Assembly (NCBI RefSeq): GCF_050510895.1
Contig: NZ_JBNINT010000001.1
Span: forward strand, 1,426,001-1,490,000
Origin: Pannonibacter phragmitetus_B
Lineage (GTDB): Bacteria; Pseudomonadota; Alphaproteobacteria; Rhizobiales; Stappiaceae
Direction: 5' to 3'
DNA: 64,000 bases
The translations under genes were made by a program, and so were the position numbers. Every line of letters starts with the position of its first letter. Position 1 is the first letter of the stretch. Positions 19,109 through 28,359 of this stretch are shown in pieces. A model generated the notes under the pieces. The model did not search any database, was not told the DNA's origin, and saw only the letters and a program-made list of their open reading frames with translations.

Positions 19109-19264
19109 AGACCATGACGATGGTTTGGCGGCTGACATTCGTGCTCATGTGAGGCGGGATCAGCCGGCCCTCATCCGGACCACCCCGGGACCGGAGGGCC
19201 ATCCCAAAGCGCCGTACGCGGTCCCCCTCCCAGGACGCGGCGGTGCGGCAAGAAAGGAATGGAC

Positions 19265-21696
19265 ATGAGCGAATCTGAAACGCGCTCCCTCAACGAGGCG
19301 GACAAGACGGTTTATCCGGTGCTGCCGCTGCGCGACATTGTCGTGTTTCCGCACATGATCGTGCCCCTGTTTGTCGGCCGAGAAAAATCGATCCGCGCCC
19401 TCGAAGAGGTCATGACGTCCGACAAGCACATTCTTCTGGCCACTCAGATCAACGCGGCGGACGATGATCCGGCGACGGATCAGATCTACGAAGTCGGTAC
19501 ACTGGCGACCGTGCTGCAGCTGCTGAAGCTTCCCGACAACACCGTCAAGGTGCTGGTTGAGGGCGGCGCGCGCGCGAAGATCACCAACTACACCGGCCGC
19601 GAGGATTTCTACGAGGCTGAAGCCGTTGTGCTGCCCGAGAAGGATGGCGAGAACATCGAGATCGAGGCGCTGGCGCGTTCCGTCGTCGCCGAGTTCGAGA
19701 ACTACGTGAAGCTGAACAAGAAGGTTTCGCCGGAGGTGCTGGGTACGATCAACCAGATCGAGGATTACTCGAAGCTGGCTGACACCATTGCCTCGCACCT
19801 TGCCATCAAGATCCCGGAGAAGCAGGACATTCTGGCCATCGTTTCGGTGGCCGAGCGTCTGGAGCGCGTGCTGGGGCTGATGGAAAGTGAAATCTCCGTC
19901 CTGCAGGTGGAAAAGCGCATCCGCTCGCGCGTCAAGCGCCAGATGGAGAAGACCCAGCGAGAGTACTATCTCAACGAGCAGATGAAGGCGATCCAGAAGG
20001 AGCTTGGCGACGGCGAGGATGGCCGCGACGAGCTGGCCGAACTGGAAGAGCGCATCAAGAAGACCAAGCTCAGCAAGGAAGCGCGCGAGCGTGCCCAGGC
20101 CGAAGTCAAGAAGCTGAAGCAGATGAGCCCCATGTCGGCGGAAGCCACGGTGGTGCGCAACTATCTGGACTGGCTGCTGGGCATTCCCTGGGGCAAGAGG
20201 AGCAAGGTCAAGCACGATCTGTCGCTGGCGGAAAAGGTGCTGGATACCGATCACTTCGGCCTCGACAAGGTCAAGGAGCGCATCGTCGAGTATCTGGCTG
20301 TGCAGGCTCGCGCCAACAAGCTGAAGGGGCCGATCCTCTGCCTCGTCGGCCCTCCGGGCGTTGGCAAGACCTCGCTCGGCAAGTCCATCGCCAAGGCAAC
20401 GGGACGCGAATTCGTACGCATCTCGCTGGGCGGCGTGCGGGATGAAGCCGAGATTCGCGGCCACCGGCGCACCTACATCGGCTCGATGCCCGGCAAGGTC
20501 ATCCAGTCGATGAAGAAGGCCAAGCGGTCCAATCCGCTCTTCCTGCTCGATGAAATCGACAAGATGGGTATGGATTTCCGCGGCGATCCGTCTTCGGCAC
20601 TGCTTGAAGTGCTGGATCCGGAGCAGAACAGCACCTTCATGGACCACTATCTGGAGGTCGAGTATGACCTTTCGGACGTGATGTTCGTGACGACAGCCAA
20701 CACGCTGAACATCCCCGGTCCGCTGATGGATCGTATGGAGATCATCCGCATCGCCGGTTACACGGAAGATGAGAAGCTGGAGATCTCCCGCCGCCATCTG
20801 CTGCCGAAGTCCGAAAGGGACCATGGCCTGAAGGACGGTGAGTTCTCTGTCAGCGAAGAGGCACTGCGTTTCGTGATTCGTCGCTACACCCGCGAAGCGG
20901 GGTGCGTAATCTTGAGCGCGAACTGGCAACGCTGGCCCGTAAGGCAGTGAAGGACATCCTCATGACCGGCGTGAAGACGGTTCATGTGGACGAGGCGCTT
21001 GTCGAGAAGTATCTCGGCGTTCCGCGCTACCGCTATGGTCAGGCCGAACTTGAGGATCAGGTCGGTGTCGTCACCGGACTTGCTTGGACGGAAGTGGGCG
21101 GCGAACTGCTGACCATTGAAGGCGTCATGATGCCCGGCAAGGGCAAGATGACGGTCACGGGCAATCTGCGTGAGGTGATGAAGGAATCGATCTCTGCGGC
21201 TGCATCCTACGTGCGTTCGCGTGCGGTTGATTTCGGCATCCAGCCGCCGCTGTTCGACAAGCGTGACATCCACGTGCACGTGCCGGAAGGCGCAACGCCG
21301 AAGGATGGCCCGTCGGCCGGCATTGCCATGGCCACTGCTGTCATCTCGGTCATGACCGGAATTCCGGTCCGCCGGGACGTGGCGATGACGGGTGAGATCA
21401 CCCTGCGCGGCCGCATCCTGCCGATTGGCGGGCTGAAGGAGAAGCTGCTGGCTGCGCTGCGTGGCGGTATCAAGACCGTGATGATCCCGGAGGACAACGC
21501 CAAGGATCTGGCGGATATTCCGGACAGCGTGAAGAACGGGCTGGAAATCATCCCGGTCTCCAGCATGGAGCAGGTCCTGAAGACGGCCCTTCTGCGCATG
21601 CCGGAGGCGATCGAATGGGATGAAGCGGCCCAGGCTGCTGCAACCTCTGATCAGCGCAATAGCGATGATGATGCGTCCGGTTTGATTGCACATTGA
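19265..21696 (+). CDS. lon: ATP-dependent protease Lon, frame broken near 20899
   Basis: Lon is an about 810-residue homohexameric AAA+ serine protease that removes misfolded and regulatory proteins in the cytoplasm. The LON N-terminal domain starts after residue 15 (YPVLPLRDIVVFPHMIVPLF). The Walker A motif is GPPGVGKTSLGKS and the Walker B is NPLFLLDEIDKMG. The protease domain has the catalytic Ser in PKDGPSAGIAMA and Lys in GRILPIGGLKEKLLAA. I prefer ATG 19265 because AAGGA is then well spaced; ATG 19259 overlaps it. The frame breaks in GGGG at 20899-20902. One extra G restores REAGVRNLERELATLARKAV. The break lies between ATPase and protease domains and would leave a non-proteolytic stub if real. 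An assembly error is far more likely. Confidence 0.93.
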
Positions 21697-21720
21697 ATCG
21701 TGAACGCATGAAATAATTGA

Positions 21721-21746
21721 AGCCCCGGCCTGTGCCGGGGCTTTTT
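21721..21746 (+). terminator. Intrinsic terminator after lon
   Basis: The inverted repeat AGCCCCGGC / GCCGGGGCT with a short loop is followed by TTTTTCTTG. Confidence 0.9.
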
Positions 21747-21880
21747 CTTGTAGAATCGGGTGAAAATGGCGGTTTTCTGCGAAAAAATGGCTTGCTTTGC
21801 CGTCTGTTTCGCACGAATTTCCGGCCAGCGGCTTTGGCGAGAATCGCCTGCTTTCCGCCGTTTTGTAGAAAGGGACTGCT

Positions 21881-22156
21881 ATGAACAAGAACGATCTGAT
21901 CGCGGCCGTGGCTGAGAAGACTGGCCTGACCAAGGCTCAGGCCGGTGAAGCCGTCGACGCCACGTTCGACGCCGTGACCCAGGCGCTCAAGGGCGGTGAC
22001 GAAGTCCGCATCATCGGCTTTGGCAACTTCTCGGTTTCCGAGCGTGCTGCCACCGAGGGCCGTAACCCGCGCACTGGCGAAACGATCAAGATCCCGGCTT
22101 CCAAGACGCCGAAGTTCAAGGCCGGTAAGGGCCTCAAGGACGCTGTGAACGGCTGA
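21881..22156 (+). CDS. hupB: DNA-binding protein HU
   Basis: HU is a 91-residue dimeric nucleoid protein that bends DNA. The protein begins MNKNDLIAAVAEKTGLTKAQ and carries the DNA-binding arm signature GFGNFSVSERAATEGRNPRTGE, followed by IPASKTPKFKAGKGLKDAVN, as in bacterial HU-beta. The position after lon is the standard one. A terminator follows at 22212-22244. IHF is excluded by the sequence of the arm and the lon linkage. Confidence 0.96.
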   Translation: MNKNDLIAAVAEKTGLTKAQAGEAVDATFDAVTQALKGGDEVRIIGFGNFSVSERAATEGRNPRTGETIKIPASKTPKFKAGKGLKDAVNG

Positions 22157-22494
22157 GGCAGTTCCGGAGCTGTTGCCGGCCCGCTTGCGCGGACCCGGCA
22201 AGGCTTATCCGAAAACCCGCGTATGGATGCCATGCGCGGGTTTTTCTGTTTCGCTGGCACCGGGGTATAAACAGGGAAGAAAGAAGGGAAGGGCAGGACG
22301 CCTTTCCTGATCTGCCGGGTGCGGCAGAAGGCCGGTTTCCAGCCATCTTCAAGGTGTTTGAAGCCCTTCCATCAACAGGTTATCCAGAGCCTGCGGTAAA
22401 AACAAATCGGGGCGTTTAGGCTCTTGCCAAGCCAGACCAATGCCCCTAAAAGACGGGCTTCCGGATCGCCTTGATCCGGCTGGCCATCAGTGCC
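22157..22494. other. hupB to tRNA-Val intergenic region
   Basis: Apart from the hupB terminator near its start, I see no gene or repeat in these 338 bases. They presumably include the promoter of the tRNA. Confidence 0.5.
22212..22244 (+). terminator. Intrinsic terminator after hupB
   Basis: The repeat AAAACCCGCG / CGCGGGTTTT flanks a 13-base loop that can itself pair partly (TATGG with CCATG). A T-tract follows. Confidence 0.9.
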
Positions 22495-22570
22495 GGGCGG
22501 TTAGCTCAGTTGGTAGAGCGCCTCGTTTACACCGAGGATGTCGGGAGTTCGAGTCTCTCACCGCCCACCA
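22495..22570 (+). tRNA. tRNA-Val (anticodon TAC)
   Basis: A 76-base cloverleaf has acceptor GGGCGGT, D-arm TTAGCTCAGTTGGTAGAGC, anticodon loop TTTACAC between CCTCG and CGAGG, T-arm with GAGTTCGAGTCTC, and an encoded CCA. The anticodon TAC decodes GTN valine codons. Confidence 0.97.
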
Positions 22571-22878
22571 TTCTTTCTTCCCATACAAATCGATATGCGA
22601 GCCTGAAGTACGGTTCGGTCTGTCCTGCTGTTGGCAAGGCTCTTGAAAAGCCCGTTGGAACCCTGTGGTCCAGCTGTTGATAAGCTGTGCAGTGTTACGG
22701 CATCGAAAGGCTTTGGCCTGCGCTTGATGGGGGCTGTGTCACCGGAGGAGCCTTCTTTTCTGCTTGCGGAGCTTGGAGGCAGCCCGAATCCGGCAGGCGA
22801 ATCCCCAAATAAAAAACCGGCGGAGCGATCCGCCGGTTTTTGACTGTGGAGGGCAGGGGAATCCCGCCAGAGCGCTGA
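22571..22878. other. tRNA-Val to chemoreceptor intergenic region
   Basis: These 308 bases hold the terminator at 22813-22840 and no convincing gene. Confidence 0.5.
22813..22840. terminator. Bidirectional terminator downstream of the chemoreceptor gene
   Basis: A 12-base perfect repeat, AAAACCGGCGGA / TCCGCCGGTTTT, has loop GCGA, with A-tract and T-tract flanks. It lies 38 bases past the stop of the minus-strand chemoreceptor gene. Confidence 0.88.
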
Positions 22879-24563
22879 TCAGGCTGCCGCTACGGCCCGC
22901 AGGAAGGTTTCGATGCGGTTGCGCAGGTCTTCCGTGCTTCGGGCTGTCTGGGTGGAGTTCTGCAGCACGTCTTCCGCCGTCTGCGCTGTGCGCGTCGCGC
23001 CGTCGGCCACATGATGCATGTTTTCCGTCGCCATGCGTGTGCCCTGAGCGGCTTCCTGCACGTTGGAAGAGATTTCCTGCGTCGCCTTGCCCTGCTCGTC
23101 AACGGCCCCTGCAATGGCGCCTGTGTAACCATTCACCTCTTGCATGATGTCGGTGATCTCTTCGATCACGGCAACGGTTTCGCGGGTCGAGGCCTGGATC
23201 GCGGAGATCTGCGAGGAGATTTCTTCCGTCGCCTTTGAGGTCTGGTTTGCCAGTTCCTTCACTTCGGCAGCGACGACGGCGAGATCCCTTGCCGGCCTCG
23301 CCTGCGCGCGCGGCCTCGATAGTGGCATTGAGGGCCAGAAGGTTTGTCTGCTCGGCAATGGCCTGAATGAGGCTGACAACCTCGCCGATCTTCTGGGCCG
23401 CCGCGTCGAGGCTGGCAACCTTCTGATTCGACTGGGCAGCGCTGGTGGTCGCCTTGCCGACGATCACGCTGCTCTGAGTGACCTGGCGGTTGATCTCGCC
23501 GATGGAGGCGGAAAGCTCTTCAGCGGCGGACGCGACGGTCTGCACGTTGGCGGTTGCCTGTTCGGAGGCGGCTGCGGCGCTGCCAGAGCTTTCCTCTGTG
23601 CGCGTGGCAATCTGCTTGAGAGCAACGGCAGCCTCATTCAGGCGGCCCGTGTTCTCGGCAACCACGCCAAGAGCCTGCTGCGATCTCGATCTGGAAATTC
23701 TCGATGAGGCGCGCAATGGCCTCCTGGCGCTCATGTTCCCGCAGCCGGTCTGCTTCCGTCTGGTTTTCCAGCTTCTGGCGGGTGAGACCGTTTTCGCGGA
23801 ACACCTCAACGGCGCGGCTCATGCTTCCGACTTCGTCAGACCGGTCCGTCCCTTCAACCGGCTCGTCCAGATGATTGTCCGCGATGCGAAGCATCTGTGC
23901 ACTAAGGCGCTTCAGCGGGTTCGCAATCGACTTCGCAAGGAAGAGGCTAAGCGTGAGTGCTGCGGCAAGAAGAATAAAGGTCAAGCTGACGCTTTTGATG
24001 ACCTGATCCCAATAAAGTGCGTTGACGTTGTCAAATAGAATGCCGGACCCGAACACCCATCCCCAATCTTTGTAGTATCCAACATAGCTTGTTTTTGGGA
24101 AATGTCCGCCTGTGGGCGCTTCGTAATAATAATCAACATAGCCGCCACCGCTTTTCGTCGCTACGTCGATAAATTCGCGAATGTGATATTTACCCTGAGA
24201 GTCTTTCGTGTCCCACCGGTTGGTTCCTTCCGTGTCCGGCTTTTGAGCGTGTATCAGGCGGACACCTTTCTCATCGTAGACGAAGATATAGTTGTCACCG
24301 TCAAACTTGATGCCGCGAATGGCTGTCTTTGCTTCAGCCTGCGCATCTTCGATGGACATCTCACCTTTCTTGGCGAGCTGGTTGTATGTATCTGCGATAC
24401 CAATCGCAGCATCTACAAGACTGCGAACTTCGGAGCTCTTGAACTGCATCAAATTCGTCCGCAAGTTCCAAAGCTGGTACGAAATGACAAGAATGAAACA
24501 AGCCGCAAAGAACGCGACCAGTCCATATAGCTTCCCCGAGACCGAGGATGGCAGGATCTTCAT
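22879..24563 (-). CDS. Methyl-accepting chemotaxis protein with sCache-type sensor, frame broken twice
   Basis: This is an about 560-residue inner-membrane chemoreceptor that signals to CheA. The order is: N-terminal transmembrane helix (residues 10-30), a periplasmic single-Cache_2-type ligand domain (GDNYIFVYDEKGVRLIHAQK ... GHFPKTSYVGYYKDWGWVFGSG), a second transmembrane helix, a HAMP domain (SIANPLKRLSAQMLRIADNH) and a cytoplasmic signalling domain with the hairpin tip IAEQTNLLALNATIEAARAG. Two breaks are needed, near 23672-23683 and 23283-23290. Both behave as +1 (or -2), unlike the -1 losses elsewhere. The protein ends FLRAVAAA, with no CheR pentapeptide. Whether the gene is intact in the organism cannot be decided here. 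Its ligand is unknown; sCache_2 receptors often bind small carboxylates. Confidence 0.82.
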
Positions 24564-24888
24564 TATGAACTCCGGTAAAAATAGAGAGCGTGCTGCTAAA
24601 GTGCCGCAAGGTCGTTAACAAATATGCCATTCAACTCGAGGGTTTAAACTTATAGAGATAAGTGAAAATGATTTCTTCTGGTTGTATTTTTCTACGTAAG
24701 TTTGTGCAGATTGCCGCCCGCTGCGCTGCCTTGGTTTTATCCACAGTGGTGCCCGGCCAAAAACCCGGTTTTTGGCCGGTTTGGAAAAAATGGTCATTTG
24801 CCGGTTCAGGGGTGCTTGACTTCCATCTGGGGGCGCCGTACATCGGCACCACTTCGCGGCGCCGGAAGGCTGCTGCGGGGGAAACGAA
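24564..24888. other. Gap between the chemoreceptor and tRNA-Asp, with a 27-base palindrome
   Basis: This 325-base gap includes AT-rich chemoreceptor leader sequence (24600-24720) and the palindrome at 24753-24779. No gene is evident. Confidence 0.55.
24753..24779. repeat. Perfect 27-base palindrome
   Basis: CCGGCCAAAAACC and GGTTTTTGGCCGG are exact inverted copies around one central C. With no loop it is better suited to a dimeric DNA-binding protein than to an RNA hairpin. It lies 110 bases before the first tRNA-Asp and 190 bases upstream of the chemoreceptor start. Confidence 0.7.
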
Positions 24889-24965
24889 GCGGGTGTAGCT
24901 CAGTTGGTTAGAGTGCCGGCCTGTCACGCCGGAGGTCGCGGGTTCGAGCCCCGTCACTCGCGCCA
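24889..24965 (+). tRNA. tRNA-Asp (anticodon GTC), copy 1
   Basis: A 77-base cloverleaf has acceptor GCGGGTG pairing with CACTCGC through one G-T pair, anticodon loop CTGTCAC between CCGGC and GCCGG, T-arm GGGTTCGAGCCC, and an encoded GCCA end. Confidence 0.97.
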
Positions 24966-25004
24966 TTCCCTTTGTGAGGGTTTGGCAACCGTTTCGTAAA
25001 GTGT

Positions 25005-25081
25005 GCGGGTGTAGCTCAGTTGGTTAGAGTGCCGGCCTGTCACGCCGGAGGTCGCGGGTTCGAGCCCCGTCACTCGCGCCA
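25005..25081 (+). tRNA. tRNA-Asp (anticodon GTC), copy 2
   Basis: It is identical to copy 1 over all 77 bases and starts 39 bases after it. The pair is probably one transcript ending at the terminator at 25099-25120. Confidence 0.97.
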
Positions 25082-25098
25082 CTTACGAAACTTGATGA

Positions 25099-25120
25099 AG
25101 CCCCTCTATGGGGCTTTTTT
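25099..25120 (+). terminator. Intrinsic terminator after the tRNA-Asp pair
   Basis: The hairpin AGCCCC / GGGGCT with loop TCTAT is followed by a run of T. Confidence 0.88.
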
Positions 25121-25421
25121 CATGTCTTGTAAAACTTTCCACGTTTATCAAAAGCTCATCCGGCGGACTGGATGATGGCTGCCGGTGTGGCGGTTCGCCG
25201 CGCAGTTATGTGCCGGCAGGTTCTTTTCTTGTGGGGTTTCTGCGCTAAGTGCCCTTCGACAGGAGATGCAGCCCGCATTGTTGCCGTAGGGAAGGTGGGG
25301 CTTTCCGGTGTCGTTTCCGGTGGCCGGTTCCCGCAAGTCATTGCGCGCACTGCTTTCGGCTCTTGCGTTGCCCATGCGTGTGAGCTAAGCGTGCGCTCGC
25401 ATGTTGGTAAAATCGGGGCGT

Positions 25422-25450
25422 TTGACAGGCTCGAGTCGTGCTCCTATGAG
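25422..25450 (+). promoter_or_regulatory. Candidate sigma70 promoter of the nuo operon
   Basis: TTGACA at 25422-25427 and TATGAG at 25445-25450 are separated by 17 bases, a near-consensus housekeeping promoter. It lies 68 bases upstream of the nuoA start. Confidence 0.6.
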
Positions 25451-25517
25451 TGGACACGTGCCGGAAGCACCGGATCTCCTCCCGATCCGGCCCGCCAAGT
25501 GCAAGGACGCGAAAGAC

Positions 25518-25883
25518 ATGGAAGATCTGTTGCGGGACTATCTCCCGATTGCCGTCTTCATCGGCATTGCGCTGGTCATTGGCCTGGCGCTGTTGGTGTC
25601 GCCGTTTTTGCTGGCTTATTCCAATCCGGATCCGGAAAAACTGTCGGCCTATGAGTGTGGCTTCAACGCCTTTGACGATGCGCGCATGAAGTTTGATGTG
25701 CGCTTCTATCTGGTGTCGATCCTGTTCATCATCTTTGATCTGGAAGTGGCCTTCCTCTTCCCCTGGGCGGTTGTGTTCGGGGATCTGGGCTGGCTCGGCT
25801 TCTGGTCGATGATGACTTTCCTCGGTGTGCTGACCATCGGCTTTATTTATGAGTGGAAGAAGGGGGCTCTGGAATGGGACTGA
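25518..25883 (+). CDS. nuoA: NADH-quinone oxidoreductase subunit A
   Basis: NuoA is a 121-residue inner-membrane subunit of complex I with three transmembrane helices, located near the quinone channel. The start ATG 25518 gives MEDLLRDYLPIAVFIG, typical of the family. The conserved loop YECGFNAFDDARMKFDVRFY with its Cys, and the helix SILFIIFDLEVAFLFPW, identify the subunit. The stop overlaps the start of nuoB by ten bases, so translation is coupled. It opens a 16-kb operon reaching nuoN. Confidence 0.97.
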   Translation: MEDLLRDYLPIAVFIGIALVIGLALLVSPFLLAYSNPDPEKLSAYECGFNAFDDARMKFDVRFYLVSILFIIFDLEVAFLFPWAVVFGDLGWLGFWSMMTFLGVLTIGFIYEWKKGALEWD

Positions 25884-26455
25884 CCACGTCTTCGGGCACT
25901 CTGGTCGCACCCGCTCCCAAGGGTGTGATCGATCCGGCCACCGGCAAGCCCGTCGGGGCTTCCGATGCCTTCTTCATGCAGGTCAATGACGAGCTGGCCG
26001 ACAAGGGCTTTCTGGTCACCTCGACCGAAAGCCTCATTCAGTGGGCCCGTACCGGCTCGCTGATGTGGATGACGTTCGGCCTGGCCTGCTGTGCTGTGGA
26101 AATGATGCAGATGTCGATGCCGCGCTATGACGCGGAGCGGTTCGGCTTTGCGCCGCGTGCCAGCCCGCGCCAGTCTGACGTGATGATTGTCGCCGGCACG
26201 CTGACCAACAAGATGGCGCCTGCGCTTCGCAAGGTCTATGACCAGATGCCGGAGCCGCGCTATGTCATCTCCATGGGCTCCTGTGCCAATGGTGGCGGCT
26301 ATTATCACTATTCCTATTCGGTGGTGCGCGGTTGTGACCGTATCGTGCCGGTGGACATCTATGTCCCTGGCTGCCCGCCGACGGCAGAAGCGCTGCTTTA
26401 CGGCGTGATGATGCTGCAGAAGAAGATCCGCCGCACAGGCACGATCGAACGCTAA
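25874..26455 (+). CDS. nuoB: NADH-quinone oxidoreductase subunit B
   Basis: NuoB is a 193-residue peripheral-arm subunit that binds iron-sulfur cluster N2, the last electron carrier before quinone. Its ligands are visible: adjacent Cys in GLACCAVEMMQM, Cys in MGSCANGGGYYH, and Cys in VPGCPPTAEALLYG. ATG 25874 is preceded by a purine-rich GGGGGCTCTGGA. A GC hairpin without T-tract (CCGGGC-GCAAG-GCCCGG, 26462-26478) follows the stop, possibly a processing or stabilising element within the operon. Confidence 0.98.
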   Translation: MGLTTSSGTLVAPAPKGVIDPATGKPVGASDAFFMQVNDELADKGFLVTSTESLIQWARTGSLMWMTFGLACCAVEMMQMSMPRYDAERFGFAPRASPRQSDVMIVAGTLTNKMAPALRKVYDQMPEPRYVISMGSCANGGGYYHYSYSVVRGCDRIVPVDIYVPGCPPTAEALLYGVMMLQKKIRRTGTIER

Positions 26456-26554
26456 GGCCGTCCGGGCGCAAGGCCCGGGCAGCATCGTGTAGAATGCAAG
26501 GGTGCGGGTTGAGGGATCCGCGCCGACAGGTCCGGAAGGGTCGGGAACAAAACG

Positions 26555-27160
26555 ATGGACGAGACGCTGAAGGAACTCGGCGAGCATATCGGGCTGGCGC
26601 TGAAAGACCGGTTGTTGTCGTGGCAGGTTGCCTATGGCGAGCTGACGCTGACCGTTCCGGCCCAGGATATCATCGATGTGGTGCGTTTCCTGCGCGATGA
26701 CGCGAGCTGCAAGTTCGTCAATCTGACGGATATTTGCGGTGTGGATTATCCCTTCCGCGACAAGCGCTTTGACGTTGTCTACCACTTCCTTTCGCCGGTT
26801 CAGAACCAGCGCATCCGTGTGAAGGTGGCAACAGACGAAGACACGCCCGTGCCGTCGCTGACGCCTGTCTTCCCCGGTGCCGAGTGGTTCGAGCGCGAAG
26901 CCTACGACATGTATGGTATTCTCTTCTCCGGCCATCCGGATCTGCGCCGTATTCTGACCGATTACGGTTTCGACGGCCATCCGCTGCGCAAGGACTTCCC
27001 TGTAACCGGTTATGTGGAAGTGCGCTATGACGACGACAAGAAGCGCGTTGTCTATGAGCCGGTCCGGCTCACACAGGAATTCCGCAACTTCGACTTTCTC
27101 TCGCCCTGGGAAGGCACCGACTACGTGCTTCCCGGCGATGAGAAGGCAACGACGAATTAA
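26555..27160 (+). CDS. nuoC: NADH-quinone oxidoreductase subunit C
   Basis: NuoC is a 201-residue peripheral-arm subunit, the 30-kDa type, that contacts NuoD and NuoB. The signature FPGAEWFEREAYDMYGILFS and HPDLRRILTDYGFDGHPLRKDFP is intact. It is separate from nuoD, unlike the NuoCD fusion of E. coli. The gap to nuoD is 11 bases. Confidence 0.97.
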   Translation: MDETLKELGEHIGLALKDRLLSWQVAYGELTLTVPAQDIIDVVRFLRDDASCKFVNLTDICGVDYPFRDKRFDVVYHFLSPVQNQRIRVKVATDEDTPVPSLTPVFPGAEWFEREAYDMYGILFSGHPDLRRILTDYGFDGHPLRKDFPVTGYVEVRYDDDKKRVVYEPVRLTQEFRNFDFLSPWEGTDYVLPGDEKATTN

Positions 27161-27171
27161 GGGCGGGCGGC

Positions 27172-28356
27172 ATGGCTGAGGCTCAGGTTCGCAATTTCAA
27201 CATCAACTTCGGCCCGCAGCATCCGGCGGCGCACGGCGTGCTGCGCCTTGTGCTGGAACTGGACGGCGAAGTGGTGACGCGCGTTGATCCGCATATCGGT
27301 CTGCTGCACCGCGGCACCGAGAAGCTGATCGAGCAGAAGACCTATCTGCAGGCAGTTCCCTATTTCGACCGCCTCGACTACGTGGCGCCGATGAACCAGG
27401 AGCATGCCTTTGCCCTGGCCGTGGAGCGCATGCTGGGAATCACCGTGCCGATGCGCGGGCAGCTGATCCGTGTTCTTTACTCGGAGATCGGCCGCATCCT
27501 GTCGCATCTGCTCAACGTGACGACGCAGGCCATGGACGTAGGCGCACTGACGCCGCCGCTGTGGGGCTTTGAGCCGCGTGAAGAGCTCATGGTGTTCTAT
27601 GAGCGGGCCTGCGGCGCGCGCATGCATGCTGCCTTCGTTCGTCCGGGCGGCATCCACCAGGATCTGCCGCGCCAGCTGCTCGATGATATCTGGGATTTCT
27701 GCGATCCGTTCCTGCAGACGCTTGATGATATCGACGGTCTTCTGACCGACAACCGCATCTTCAAGCAGCGCAACGTCGATATCGGTGTCGTATCTCTGGA
27801 AGATGCATGGGCCTGGGGCTTCTCGGGCGTCATGGTGCGTGGCTCGGGGGCAGCCTGGGATCTGCGCAAGTCTCAGCCCTACGAGTGCTACGGCGATCTC
27901 GATTTCGACATTCCGATCGGCAAGAACGGCGACTGCTACGATCGTTATCTCATCCGCATGGAAGAGATGCGCCAGTCTATCCGAATCATGAAGCAGTGCC
28001 TTGAGCGCCTGACCAAGGAGACCGGTCCGGTCTCGTCCATGGATGGCAAGATCGTGCCGCCGAAGCGGGGCGAGATGAAGCGGTCGATGGAAGCGCTCAT
28101 TCACCACTTCAAGCTCTACACAGAAGGCTACCACGTGCCGGCTGGCGAAGTTTACGCCGCCGTTGAAGCGCCTAAGGGCGAGTTCGGCGTCTACATCGTG
28201 GCGGATGGCACCAACAAGCCGTACCGTTGCAAGATCAAGGCGCCAGGTTATAGCCATCTCCAGGCGATGGATTTCCTCTGCCGCGGGCATCAGCTGGCCG
28301 ACATTTCCGCAGTGCTCGGCTCGCTCGATATCGTGTTCGGGGAGGTCGACCGCTAG
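27172..28356 (+). CDS. nuoD: NADH-quinone oxidoreductase subunit D
   Basis: NuoD is a 394-residue, 49-kDa-type subunit that forms the quinone-binding pocket with NuoB. It opens with FNINFGPQHPAAHGVLRLVL, where the His of HPAAHG lines the quinone site. Other markers are HIGLLHRGTEKLIE and the C-terminal SHLQAMDFLCRGHQLADISAVLGSLDIVFGEVDR. The arginine that is methylated in the mitochondrial homologue should lie in the N-terminal region; I did not map it. The next gene is a methyltransferase starting three bases after the stop. Confidence 0.98.
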   Translation: MAEAQVRNFNINFGPQHPAAHGVLRLVLELDGEVVTRVDPHIGLLHRGTEKLIEQKTYLQAVPYFDRLDYVAPMNQEHAFALAVERMLGITVPMRGQLIRVLYSEIGRILSHLLNVTTQAMDVGALTPPLWGFEPREELMVFYERACGARMHAAFVRPGGIHQDLPRQLLDDIWDFCDPFLQTLDDIDGLLTDNRIFKQRNVDIGVVSLEDAWAWGFSGVMVRGSGAAWDLRKSQPYECYGDLDFDIPIGKNGDCYDRYLIRMEEMRQSIRIMKQCLERLTKETGPVSSMDGKIVPPKRGEMKRSMEALIHHFKLYTEGYHVPAGEVYAAVEAPKGEFGVYIVADGTNKPYRCKIKAPGYSHLQAMDFLCRGHQLADISAVLGSLDIVFGEVDR

Positions 28357-28359
28357 GGC

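Larger units (their letters stand above)
18915..19264. other. clpX-lon intergenic region with terminator and lon control elements
   Basis: This 350-base gap carries the clpX terminator (18945-18968) and a promoter-like region for lon with an internal dyad (19078-19108). No gene is apparent in it. Confidence 0.6.
25082..25517. other. tRNA-Asp to nuoA intergenic region
   Basis: These 436 bases contain the tRNA terminator and the candidate nuo promoter. An open frame runs through part of the region, but it has no ribosome site or recognisable product, so I do not call a gene. Confidence 0.5.

Noticed and set aside
20899..20902. Programmed frameshift in lon, as in prfB
   Set aside because: The site has no slippery heptamer, stop codon or upstream ribosome-binding element, and lon is not known to use recoding. 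A missing G is simpler.
25172..25517. Protein-coding gene upstream of nuoA
   Set aside because: The open frame lacks a ribosome site and recognisable sequence, and it contains the likely nuo promoter.
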